DNA from: Methanomicrobiales archaeon
GTDB taxonomy: Archaea > Halobacteriota > Methanomicrobia > Methanomicrobiales > Methanoculleaceae
Assembly (NCBI GenBank): GCA_012511245.1
Contig: JAAZGM010000023.1
Coordinates: forward strand, 1 to 8,779
Reading direction: 5' to 3'
DNA: 8,779 bases
The position numbers and the translations under genes were made by a program. Under the pieces are notes generated by a model that did not search any database, had not been told where the DNA came from, and saw only the letters and a program-made list of their open reading frames with translations. This document shows, piece after piece, positions 1 through 5,908 of the stretch (position 1 is the stretch's first letter; each line of letters begins with the position of its first letter).

Positions 1-360
1 CGGCATCACGACGCTGGTGTGTTCCCACCGTGCCGACCATTCGGCGTGCTCGGCCACCTGCGTCCACGTCGCGCCTTCATCGGTCGAGCGCCAGATGCTG
101 TTACTATAACCGTGGCCATGCCCTCCCATGAGGACGATACTGTCGCCGATTGAGACTGCCGCATGACCGCGTCGCCCTGACCATATGGCATCCGGGTCTT
201 GCGGTGTGATATTCTCCCAGGTTTTGCCATTGTCGGTCGACCGCCAGGTGTCGTTCAGGTAGGTGGTACTGTTGTTCATCCCGCCCGTGAATATGATGTT
301 TCCGTTCGGCATCGTGACCGCCGCAGGGTATCTCCGTCCCTCCCACCCGGCCGCATCGAT
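1..360 (-). repeat. Second propeller repeat block, incomplete at window edge
   Basis: Residues 557-676 hold two full repeats and the start of a third of the same type as the block at 880-1788. Landmarks are AGWEGRR, FTGGMNN, STDNGKTW, then SGRRGHAA, LMGGHGHG, STDEGATW, then EWSARWEH. These copies are more diverged from each other than those in the first block. The block follows directly on a half-PKD domain, exactly as the first block does. Confidence 0.75.
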
Positions 361-2028
361 CTGGTTCGTCCACTCCCCGCCATACGTCTCGTCGCCAAAG
401 TACCACGCCCACCCGTCCGGGTCGCCGGTCGAGGTGTCGGTGAACTGTACCGTCAGAGGTGCGGTGCCGGAGGTCATGCTGGCGGTGAACCCGGCCTCGG
501 GCGGTGGCGGCGTGACCGTGATGCTGTCGGTATGGGTATTACTTCCCCCCCCATTCCAGACTGTCAGGGTGACCGTGTAGGTGCCGGGGACGGCGTAGGT
601 GTGCGTGGGGTTCTCCTCGGTCGACGTTTCCCCGTCGCCAAAGTCCCACTTCCAGGTGGTCGGGTTGTTGGTTGATTGGTCGGTGAACTTCATGGTGAGC
701 GGTGCGGTGCCGGAGAGCGGCGTGGCGCTGAATTTAGCCTCGGGCGCTGGCAACGTGACCGTGATATAAGCTACCTTTTGCGTGATGTTGTGGCCGTCGT
801 CGTTGTATGCCTGTAGCGTCACCGAGTAGGTGCCGGGTTCGGTGTAGGTGTGTGTGGGGTTCTGGTGCGAAGACCCGGCGAGCTGGAAGCACCAGGTGTC
901 GTTTCTGGCGCTGCCGCCTGCATCAAACCCACCCATGAGAATGACACTCCCGTCCGGCATCGTGACACTGGTGTGGTCGACTCTTGCCGTCCACCCGGCG
1001 TCGGGCAACTGCATCCATGTCATCCCGCCGTCGGTCGATCGCCAGGTATCGTTCAGGTGGTTCATCTCCCTGTCCAGCCCACCCATGAGCACGATGCTCC
1101 CGTCGGCGAGTGCGACGGTGGTATGACCGGTTCTCGCCGTCCACCCGGAATTCGCGTTCACCAACGCCCAGTGTTCGCCACCATCGGTCGACTTCCAGAT
1201 GTCGTTCAGGAAGGTATTGGCTGCCCCTGCCCCTACCCCTCCTATTCCGCCCATGAGGAGGATGCTCCCATCTGGCAGTGCGACGGTGGTGTGACCGGAT
1301 CTTGCCATCCACCCGGAACTCTCGTTCATGCATATCCATGTGATCCCGCCGTCGGTCGACCGCCAGGTGTCGTTCAGGCACCACCAGGGCGACGCAAACA
1401 TACCGCCCATAAGTACAATGCTCCCGTCCGGCATCACGACGCTGGCGTGACGGTTCCTTTCCATCCATCTGGAACTCGCGTTCACGCATGTCCATGTGGC
1501 CCCGCCGTCAACCGACTGCCAGATGTCGTTCTTAGGGCCGCCAAGCCACTCACCAATATGGTCATAGCCACCCATGAGTATAATGTTCCCGTCCGGCAGC
1601 GCAACACAGGTGTGATAAATTCTTTCTGTCCACCCGGAACTCGCGTTCACCAACTCCCAGATTACACCGCCGTCGGCCGACCGCCACGTATCGTTCAATC
1701 GGTCACTGTCATCTTCCCCGCCTATGAGGAGGATACTCCCGTCCGGTAGCGCAACGCTGGTGTGACTGGTTCTTGCCGTCCACCCGGAACTTGTGTTCAC
1801 ACATGTCCACTCTCCGCCATACGTCTCGTCGCCAAAGTACCACGCCCACCCGTCCGGGTCGCCGGTCGAGGTGTCGTTGAACTGTACCGTCAGTGGTGCA
1901 GGACCGCCGGTCACGTTGCTGATGAAGGCTGCTTCCGGTGCGGCGCCCGCCGTGCCAACCAGCAGCGAAAGAGCTGCAATAAACAGAAATAGCACTGCCC
2001 GGGGAGTGCTCCTGGATTTTCTTGCCAT
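1..2028 (-). CDS. Secreted PKD / beta-propeller repeat surface protein, C-terminus beyond window
   Basis: Reading leftward from an ATG at 2026-2028, the frame stays open for 676 codons to the window edge, so the C-terminus is missing. Residues 1-29 form a Sec-type signal peptide: basic MARKSRSTPR, a hydrophobic stretch, then a small-residue exit near TAGA. Next comes the first half of a PKD domain (about 32-75, with APLTVQF and WAWYFGDE), then six propeller-like repeats (81-383). The second half of a PKD domain follows (386-428, NPTHTY then PGTYSVTL), then a complete PKD domain (430-507, WKWDFGDG). A second half-PKD (511-555) leads into further repeats (557-676). Each repeat of about 50-56 residues has GW.AR, then PDGSI.LMGG (kelch-like), then an Asp-box such as STDGGITW. 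These domains suggest an extracellular protein acting in adhesion or carbohydrate/protein binding; no enzyme motif is visible. The exact function is unknown. Confidence 0.9.
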   Translation of the reverse strand, partial: MARKSRSTPRAVLFLFIAALSLLVGTAGAAPEAAFISNVTGGPAPLTVQFNDTSTGDPDGWAWYFGDETYGGEWTCVNTSSGWTARTSHTSVALPDGSILLIGGEDDSDRLNDTWRSADGGVIWELVNASSGWTERIYHTCVALPDGNIILMGGYDHIGEWLGGPKNDIWQSVDGGATWTCVNASSRWMERNRHASVVMPDGSIVLMGGMFASPWWCLNDTWRSTDGGITWICMNESSGWMARSGHTTVALPDGSILLMGGIGGVGAGAANTFLNDIWKSTDGGEHWALVNANSGWTARTGHTTVALADGSIVLMGGLDREMNHLNDTWRSTDGGMTWMQLPDAGWTARVDHTSVTMPDGSVILMGGFDAGGSARNDTWCFQLAGSSHQNPTHTYTEPGTYSVTLQAYNDDGHNITQKVAYITVTLPAPEAKFSATPLSGTAPLTMKFTDQSTNNPTTWKWDFGDGETSTEENPTHTYAVPGTYTVTLTVWNGGGSNTHTDSITVTPPPPEAGFTASMTSGTAPLTVQFTDTSTGDPDGWAWYFGDETYGGEWTNQIDAAGWEGRRYPAAVTMPNGNIIFTGGMNNSTTYLNDTWRSTDNGKTWENITPQDPDAIWSGRRGHAAVSIGDSIVLMGGHGHGYSNSIWRSTDEGATWTQVAEHAEWSARWEHTSVVMP
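377..439. repeat. 63-bp direct repeat, copy A
   Basis: This stretch is identical by eye to 1814-1876. With single mismatches at 376/1813 and 440/1877, the similarity covers about 368-456. It encodes the DTSTGDPDGWAWYFGDE part of the half-PKD module, so it marks the boundary where a repeat block is entered. Confidence 0.9.
880..1788 (-). repeat. Six-blade propeller repeat block inside the PKD protein
   Basis: Six tandem protein repeats cover residues 81-383, starting at about residues 81, 131, 186, 238, 294 and 344. Each carries a tryptophan-containing start (SGWTAR or close), a hydrophobic segment ending in a GG dyad (LPDGSILLMGG type), an ND.W segment and an Asp-box (S-T-D-G-G-x-x-W). The sixth lacks its Asp-box and ends NDTWCFQL. 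Spacing varies because the loop after GG varies in length. Six blades would be compatible with a closed beta-propeller, which is an inference from repeat number. Confidence 0.8.
1814..1876. repeat. 63-bp direct repeat, copy B
   Basis: This is the partner of 377-439, in the same orientation and the same reading frame, offset by 1437 bp (479 codons). Near-perfect DNA identity, against clear divergence in the neighbouring repeats, points to recent duplication or gene conversion. Confidence 0.9.
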
Positions 2029-2653
2029 CGAAGAGTTGAAAATGTTAGAAGTTATATGGATTTCGCTTTGGAAATTCTGGTCCGGGGGGATTTTTCCCGT
2101 GTATACGTTCGTAAAAAGTCACCGATTTCCCGATCCTGTGCAATATTATTCTTTCTTTCGTATCGGAGCTGGATTCAAGGTTGTGGAGATATTCCATTGC
2201 ATCTTGCGTCGCTTTAATCGTCGTCCCGAAGAGTCCGAGATTCTGCCCGTATCTCCACCGGCGGCAAGCACCCTGAACCGCCGACGAACCGGGGCATCCG
2301 CGTATTCTCCAGCGCCGGGCACGGCATTCCTGGAGAGCGGTACCACAGCGGTGTGCAGCCCTCCTGGTGTTGGCCGGGAGACCTGAACCCGGATCGGCGG
2401 CGGCCCTGCATACGGATAATACCATGAGCGAGCTTCTGAGCGTACTGCTGATCGGGGTGAGTCCGGATAATCCCCCGGAGGTGCTCTGCGGATGCAAACG
2501 GGGAAGTAGCCCGTCCCAATTCCGTATCAAAGAAAGTGGGTGTTCCGTTTCACTGCATCAATCATAGTCCCTGAAGAATGCGGGGTTCTGCCACCCGATC
2601 CATCATCGCTGGATAAAATATCCGGCGCCGCATCGCCAGCACCATCTGGAAAT
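2029..2653. other. Non-coding or decayed stretch, no credible gene
   Basis: About 625 bases lie between the PKD protein gene and the broken hepT. Open frames exist on the minus strand (a 161-codon frame at 2045-2530 and a 101-codon frame at 2214-2519), but none shows a recognisable domain, a good ribosome binding site or a plausible composition; the translations are rich in Arg, Pro and Ser with scattered Cys. On the minus strand one frame reads sensibly for short stretches (FFDTELGRA and AEHLRGIIRTHPDQQYAQK near 2440-2540) but has stops just upstream, so a decayed gene is possible. The only signal I can place is the promoter of the leftward gene near 2050-2068. Confidence 0.5.
2050..2068 (-). 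promoter_or_regulatory. Putative archaeal TATA promoter of the PKD protein gene
   Basis: On the minus strand the sequence reads CGAAATCCATATAAC: an A-rich BRE-like element followed by a TATA-like CATATAA. The TATA centre is about 27 bases before the ATG at 2028. Archaeal transcription starts roughly 25 bases after the TATA box, so the message would be nearly leaderless. No Shine-Dalgarno sequence precedes the ATG, which agrees with this. Confidence 0.45.
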
Positions 2654-2977
2654 CTATGGTTCGTGTTCCTGCTCGATGGTCCGGCTCTCCTGCCTGAGTT
2701 CTGGAATCCAGTTCACGACTGTTTGCCAGACTGGCATCGTATCGACGCCGGAATATGTGCGGATCAGTCTATCCCGCATTCCTGCCATCTCGCGCCAGGG
2801 AACGGTGGGGCTCCTGATCCGGATGGAATCTTCTTTGTTGCCTCGCCGATGACCTCGAACTTCCTGATGACGGCACTCTGGGTCTTATCATAGGGGCAAA
2901 ACTCCTCATAGGTCATTCCCGCGACAAACTCCCCGATCTTCGCCATGGCATCGGCGATATCAGTAAGGTAATCTCAT
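2654..2977 (-). pseudogene. HepT-like HEPN toxin (RNase family), two frame breaks
   Basis: HepT proteins are HEPN-fold RNase toxins of about 110 residues, partnered with an MNT nucleotidyltransferase antitoxin. The ATG at 2975-2977 overlaps the MNT stop in an ATGA arrangement, the usual operon layout, but this frame stops after five codons. Shifting frame at about 2971-2975 recovers DYLTDIADAMAKIGEFVAGM and on through KTQSAVIRKFEVIGEATKK. A second shift near 2816-2825 is needed to continue with VPWREMAGMRDRL, VWQTVVNWIPEL and the TAG at 2654-2656. The two shifts cancel, so start and final stop are in phase (324 bp, the family's normal size). The family RNase motif R-x4-H-x-Y reads R-D-R-L-I-R-T-Y: histidine is replaced by arginine (CGC, 2759-2761) while the tyrosine is kept. 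Loss of function is likely. Without a raw-read check, the two indels could also be sequence errors. Confidence 0.8.
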
Positions 2978-3276
2978 ACAATGAGGAGATCCCGGATGAC
3001 CCGCCCACGGATCTCAGGGCGGAGCACCGTTTCCGGTACAACATCCACGCGAGACGCGAGTTTTTCCTCAAGGTACTGTGACACCCCGACAAAATCAAAG
3101 AGATCGGCACCGGTACCGAACCCGGCCAGTACGTCGATATCACTGCTCTCTACCTGCTCCTCGCGGGCATATGAACCGAAGAGGGCGATGCGATCGACGT
3201 GATATCGTTCCTTGAGTTCATCCTTCAAGGACCGGAGGATCTCAAGGACTTCGGTGCGGGTCTTTATGTGTGCCAC
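2974..3276 (-). CDS. MNT-type nucleotidyltransferase antitoxin of an MNT-HepT pair
   Basis: This is a 100-residue minimal nucleotidyltransferase. The active-site signature is complete: G34-S35-Y-A-R, then SSDIDVL with D46 and D48, and a third acidic residue in RVDVV (D78). In studied MNT-HepT systems such proteins neutralise HepT by adding AMP to the tyrosine of its RNase motif. That role is assigned here from family knowledge. The start is GTG at 3274-3276, chosen because AGAGGAGG lies just upstream at 3279-3286 and no in-frame ATG occurs later. The stop TGA overlaps the ATG of the hepT remnant downstream. All catalytic residues remain although the toxin appears broken, so the gene may be a leftover or may act on another HepT elsewhere. 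It lies 133 bp downstream of hisD on the same strand. Confidence 0.88.
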   Translation of the reverse strand: MAHIKTRTEVLEILRSLKDELKERYHVDRIALFGSYAREEQVESSDIDVLAGFGTGADLFDFVGVSQYLEEKLASRVDVVPETVLRPEIRGRVIRDLLIV

Positions 3277-3309
3277 GTTCCTCCTCTATGTCACATTTTA
3301 CCGCCGGAT

Positions 3310-3332
3310 CACTTTAACTTATAGATTTTCGG
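3310..3332 (-). promoter_or_regulatory. Putative promoter of the MNT-HepT operon
   Basis: On the minus strand the sequence reads CGAAAATCTATAAGTTAAAG, which contains a purine-rich BRE-like part and CTATAAG as TATA box, centred about 45 bases before the GTG start. A start of transcription roughly 25 bases downstream would leave a leader of about 20 bases that includes the strong GAGGAGG ribosome binding site. This is consistent with expression independent of hisD. Confidence 0.45.
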
Positions 3333-3409
3333 GTCAAAAACATCGTACAGGGCACTCATTTGGGTTCACTTTATTCGTGCGGGCAAACGGTGAAAGAGGA
3401 TGCCGATAC

Positions 3410-4660
3410 CTACCCTCGCCTCCTCACCCGCACCGACTCCGCGTGAGCGTGGAGACCTTCCGCGTCGGCGATCGTCTCCACCACGTCGCCTATCGCCTCG
3501 AGCCCCTCCCGCGTGATCACCTGCACCGTCGAGCGCCGGCAGAAGTGGTTGACGTCAAGCCCCGAGTAAAGCCGGGCATACCCGGCGGTCGGGAGGACGT
3601 GGTTCGTCCCCGAGGCGTAATCGCCGCAGGCCACCGCCGCGTAGGGGCCGACGAAGATCGACCCGGCGTTCCGGATGCGGTTCAGGACGGCAAGCGGGTC
3701 GGCAACCTGGATCGAGAGATGTTCGGGGGCGACGCCGTCGACCGCCGTCACCGCCTCGTCGATGTCGCGGGCGACGATGTAGCCGGAGTTGCCGAGCGCC
3801 CGGTCGATGACCTCGCGCCGTGCAGCACCCGCCGCCATCCGCACCACCTCGGCGCCGACTGCATCCGCTATCCCCGCATCGGTCGTCACAAGGACGCAGG
3901 CGGCGTTCGGGTCGTGTTCCGCCTGGGCGAGGATGTCGGCCGCGATGAACGTCGGGTTTGCGGTTCCGTCCGCGAGGATCGCGATCTCGCTCGGTCCCGC
4001 CGGGAAGTCGATCTCCGCCTCGTCCCGGAGGAGCATCTTTGCCGCGGTGACGTAGACGTTCCCCGGGCCGACGATCTTCTCGACCCGCGGGATAGACTCC
4101 GTCCCGAGCGCCATCGCCGCTATCGCCTGAGCGCCGCCGACCCGGTAGACTTCGTCGACTCCGGCGATATCGAGTGCGACGAGGGTGAGCGGATTCACCG
4201 GCGGCGGGGTGCAGCAGCAGATCTCAGCGACGCCTGCAACCTTCGCCGGGACGGTGCACATCAGCGCCGTCGAGGGGTAGGCTGCCCGCCCGCCGGGGAC
4301 GTAGGCACCGATCCGGGAGAGAGGCGTCGTCCGAACGCCAAGGGTGATCCCCGGCTCCATCTCCTGCAGCCAGAGGTCGCGCCCGCGTTGCAGTTCATGG
4401 AACTGGCTGATCCGCTCCTCCGCCTGGACAAGGCTCTCGACCAGCCGTGCGTCCACCTGGTCGTAGGCCGCCTCCAATTCTTCGGGGGGGACGATGATCT
4501 CATCGAGGTCGATGCCGTCAAATCGCTTCGTCAGGTCAAGGAGGGCGCTGTCACCCTCTGAACGCACCCTTCCGATGATCTCGGAAACCGGTCCCTTTGC
4601 CCGATCGAGGTCCGACCGTCGCCCCGCAATCCAGGTCTCGATATCCAGCGCCTGCCACAT
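3410..4660 (-). CDS. hisD: Histidinol dehydrogenase
   Basis: This cytoplasmic enzyme catalyses the last two steps of histidine biosynthesis: L-histidinol to histidinal to L-histidine, reducing two NAD+ on a Zn-dependent active site. The 416-residue length is close to that of prokaryotic HisD. Family landmarks run in order: IGAYVPGGRAAYPS (117-130), RVGGAQAIAAMALGT (173-187), KIVGPGNVYVTAAK (195-208), DFPAGPSE (218-225), AQAEHDP (245-251), APEHLS (311-316), GDYASGTNHVLPT (346-358) and EGLHAHAESV (401-410). By comparison with the E. coli enzyme the Zn ligands would be Q246, H249, D347 and H406, and the catalytic pair E313-H314; all are present. A short Cys run, CCC at 148-150, is unusual but outside the active site. 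The ATG at 4658-4660 has no clear Shine-Dalgarno sequence. The gene stands apart from other his genes in this window and is divergent from the tungstate locus. Confidence 0.97.
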   Translation of the reverse strand: MWQALDIETWIAGRRSDLDRAKGPVSEIIGRVRSEGDSALLDLTKRFDGIDLDEIIVPPEELEAAYDQVDARLVESLVQAEERISQFHELQRGRDLWLQEMEPGITLGVRTTPLSRIGAYVPGGRAAYPSTALMCTVPAKVAGVAEICCCTPPPVNPLTLVALDIAGVDEVYRVGGAQAIAAMALGTESIPRVEKIVGPGNVYVTAAKMLLRDEAEIDFPAGPSEIAILADGTANPTFIAADILAQAEHDPNAACVLVTTDAGIADAVGAEVVRMAAGAARREVIDRALGNSGYIVARDIDEAVTAVDGVAPEHLSIQVADPLAVLNRIRNAGSIFVGPYAAVACGDYASGTNHVLPTAGYARLYSGLDVNHFCRRSTVQVITREGLEAIGDVVETIADAEGLHAHAESVRVRRRG

Positions 4661-4683
4661 GAGGAAGAAAGTCGGTGGGCTGA

Positions 4684-4700
4684 GGCGTTAAGGTTTCGGA
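4684..4700 (-). promoter_or_regulatory. Weak candidate promoter of hisD
   Basis: On the minus strand CCGAAACCTTAACG gives a BRE-like CGAAA and a poor TATA-like CTTAAC centred about 30 bases before the hisD ATG. This would again yield an almost leaderless transcript. The match is weak and is offered only because no better element lies in the region. Confidence 0.25.
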
Positions 4701-4743
4701 GTCTGGTTCTGCTGGGGAGGTGGATCAGCAGGATAGTCTACTA

Positions 4744-4785
4744 CAATATATTCGTTTAATATTATAAAAATAGTTAAATATATTG
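4744..4785 (+). promoter_or_regulatory. AT-rich promoter with inverted repeat upstream of the first tupA
   Basis: This is the most AT-rich stretch of the transporter half of the window. It contains a perfect 9-bp inverted repeat, CAATATATT at 4744-4752 and AATATATTG at 4777-4785, with 24 bases between. An 8-bp perfect palindrome TAATATTA lies inside at 4757-4764. The right arm overlaps a good archaeal TATA box (TTAAATATA, 4774-4782) centred about 27 bases before the ATG at 4806, which predicts a leaderless transcript. A repressor bound at the right arm would block TBP, so a metal-responsive operator is a reasonable inference. The regulator is not in this window. Confidence 0.55.
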
Positions 4786-4805
4786 CCGCCTGACTGCCCG
4801 GCCGC

Positions 4806-5738
4806 ATGGCACGAAGAATGTGGATGCCTCTACTCGGCATCATGGTAATACTGCTCGCCGCAGGCGTTGCCTCCGCCGCAGCGCAGGAAGCGGCAGATCC
4901 GGATGTACTCCGGATAGCGACGACGACGAGTCTCTACGATACCGGCCTCCTCGATGAACTTGAGGATATGTATGAGAATATCTCTGGTGTGGATGTCCAG
5001 ATCACCGCCCAGGGTACCGGCCAGGCACTTGATACCGCACGGCGCGGGGATGTCGATCTCGTCCTCGTCCACTCGCCGGGGCTTGAGGAGGAGTTCGAGG
5101 ATGAAGGCTACGGCATCAACCCGCACTGCTTTGCCTACAACAACTTCCTGATCGTCGGGCCGGAGACCGATCCGGCAGGGATCCAGGGCATGACGCCCGA
5201 GGATGCTTTTGAGGCGATCTACATCGCCGGCACGAATGACACGGCGGGTGTGGCATTCGTCTCCCGCGGTGACGACTCCGGAACACACAATCGGGAGCAG
5301 CAGATCTGGAAGACGGCCGGCCATGACTACGCGGAAGATATCCAGGACTCCGGGGCCTGGTATATCGAGACCGGGAGCGGCATGGGTGAGACCCTGACCA
5401 TCGCGAACCAGAAGGAGGCTTACACCCTCACCGACATCGGAACCTACCTTGCCTTCAAGAGCGATCTCAACCTCATACAGCTCGTCACCGAGGGCGACCA
5501 GCTCATGAACCGCTACAGCGCGATCGCGGTCAACCCTGAGATGAACCCGGGCGTCAACATCGATGAGGCGAACAGGTTCATCGACTGGCTCGTCTCAGAT
5601 GAGACCAAGGAGTTCATCGGAGAGTTCGGCGTCGAAGAGTTCGGCCAGTCGCTCTTCATCCCGCTCTACCCGCCCGAATGCATGGAACCGCCGTTCAACT
5701 GCACAACCTGTTCCGGGGAGGAAAGCGCAACGGCATGA
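4806..5738 (+). CDS. tupA: Tungstate ABC transporter substrate-binding protein, first copy (soluble)
   Basis: This 310-residue TupA-family protein binds tungstate (possibly molybdate) outside the membrane for delivery to TupB. A Sec signal peptide is visible (MARR, hydrophobic 7-22, ASAAAQ exit near 23-27) but it has no lipobox cysteine, so the mature protein appears soluble or held by other means. Family landmarks are ATTTSLYDTGLL (38-49, an oxyanion-binding N-terminal loop), QGTGQALDTARRGDVDLVLV (69-88), FVSRGDDSGTH (151-161) and YTLTDIGTYL (206-215). The C-terminal tail has three cysteines (C292, C299, C302) around PPFNC. The second tupA at 5909 aligns without gaps from residue 34 to the PPFNC tail and is roughly two-thirds identical by eye. 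No Shine-Dalgarno sequence precedes the ATG; the promoter predicts a leaderless message. Family is secure; tungstate versus molybdate preference cannot be read from sequence alone. Confidence 0.92.
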   Translation: MARRMWMPLLGIMVILLAAGVASAAAQEAADPDVLRIATTTSLYDTGLLDELEDMYENISGVDVQITAQGTGQALDTARRGDVDLVLVHSPGLEEEFEDEGYGINPHCFAYNNFLIVGPETDPAGIQGMTPEDAFEAIYIAGTNDTAGVAFVSRGDDSGTHNREQQIWKTAGHDYAEDIQDSGAWYIETGSGMGETLTIANQKEAYTLTDIGTYLAFKSDLNLIQLVTEGDQLMNRYSAIAVNPEMNPGVNIDEANRFIDWLVSDETKEFIGEFGVEEFGQSLFIPLYPPECMEPPFNCTTCSGEESATA

Positions 5739-5753
5739 GATAGGGTGACAGAA

Positions 5754-5788
5754 TCCGCCGCCGGACGGGGGAGATGGCGGGCGGCGGA
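5754..5788 (+). other. GC-rich stem-loop between the two tupA genes
   Basis: TCCGCCGCC at 5754-5762 is the exact reverse complement of GGCGGCGGA at 5780-5788, giving a 9-bp GC-rich stem with a 17-base loop, 15 bases after the first tupA stop. A smaller CCCC-ACA-GGGG element follows at 5797-5807. No T-run follows, so it does not look like a classical terminator. It could stabilise the upstream message or mark a processing point that separates tupA1 levels from the rest of the operon. Confidence 0.5.
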
Positions 5789-5864
5789 GATGCCATCCCC
5801 ACAGGGGGGTTCCCGGCAGGAGAGGTGCACCGGGGCGATTGTGATTGATGGTTGACTTCCAGGA

Positions 5865-5882
5865 ACCGTTAACTATTTACCC
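5865..5882 (+). promoter_or_regulatory. Candidate internal promoter before the second tupA
   Basis: The sequence AACCGTTAACTATTTACC contains a TATA-like ACTATTTA about 34-40 bases before the ATG at 5909, inside a 170-bp gap between the two tupA genes. It could give separate transcription of the second tupA with tupB and tupC. The match to the archaeal consensus is moderate. Confidence 0.35.
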
Positions 5883-5908
5883 CGGGCCGATCATCCTGAC
5901 GCGCTGGT

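Noticed and set aside
850..1749. Long open frame of 299 codons on the plus strand
   Set aside because: It is antisense to the PKD/propeller gene, is Pro/Arg/His-rich and periodic only because it mirrors the protein repeats, and has no domain of its own.
1..2028. CRISPR array suggested by regularly spaced similar DNA segments
   Set aside because: The spacing of about 150-170 bp, the open reading frame and the imperfect copies fit protein repeats, not short identical repeats with unique spacers.
2045..2530. 161-codon minus-strand frame between the PKD gene and hepT
   Set aside because: No ribosome binding site, no domain, and composition typical of non-coding GC-rich DNA; kept only as part of the gap description.
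2764..2946. Short 60-codon frame starting MAKIGEF as a complete gene
   Set aside because: It is the middle of the hepT remnant: homologous sequence continues upstream and downstream in other frames, so it is not a full-length protein.
3212..4561. Plus-strand open frame of 449 codons
   Set aside because: It lies antisense to hisD and part of the MNT gene. It is Arg/Asp-rich, as expected from GC-biased codons read on the opposite strand, while hisD is unmistakable.
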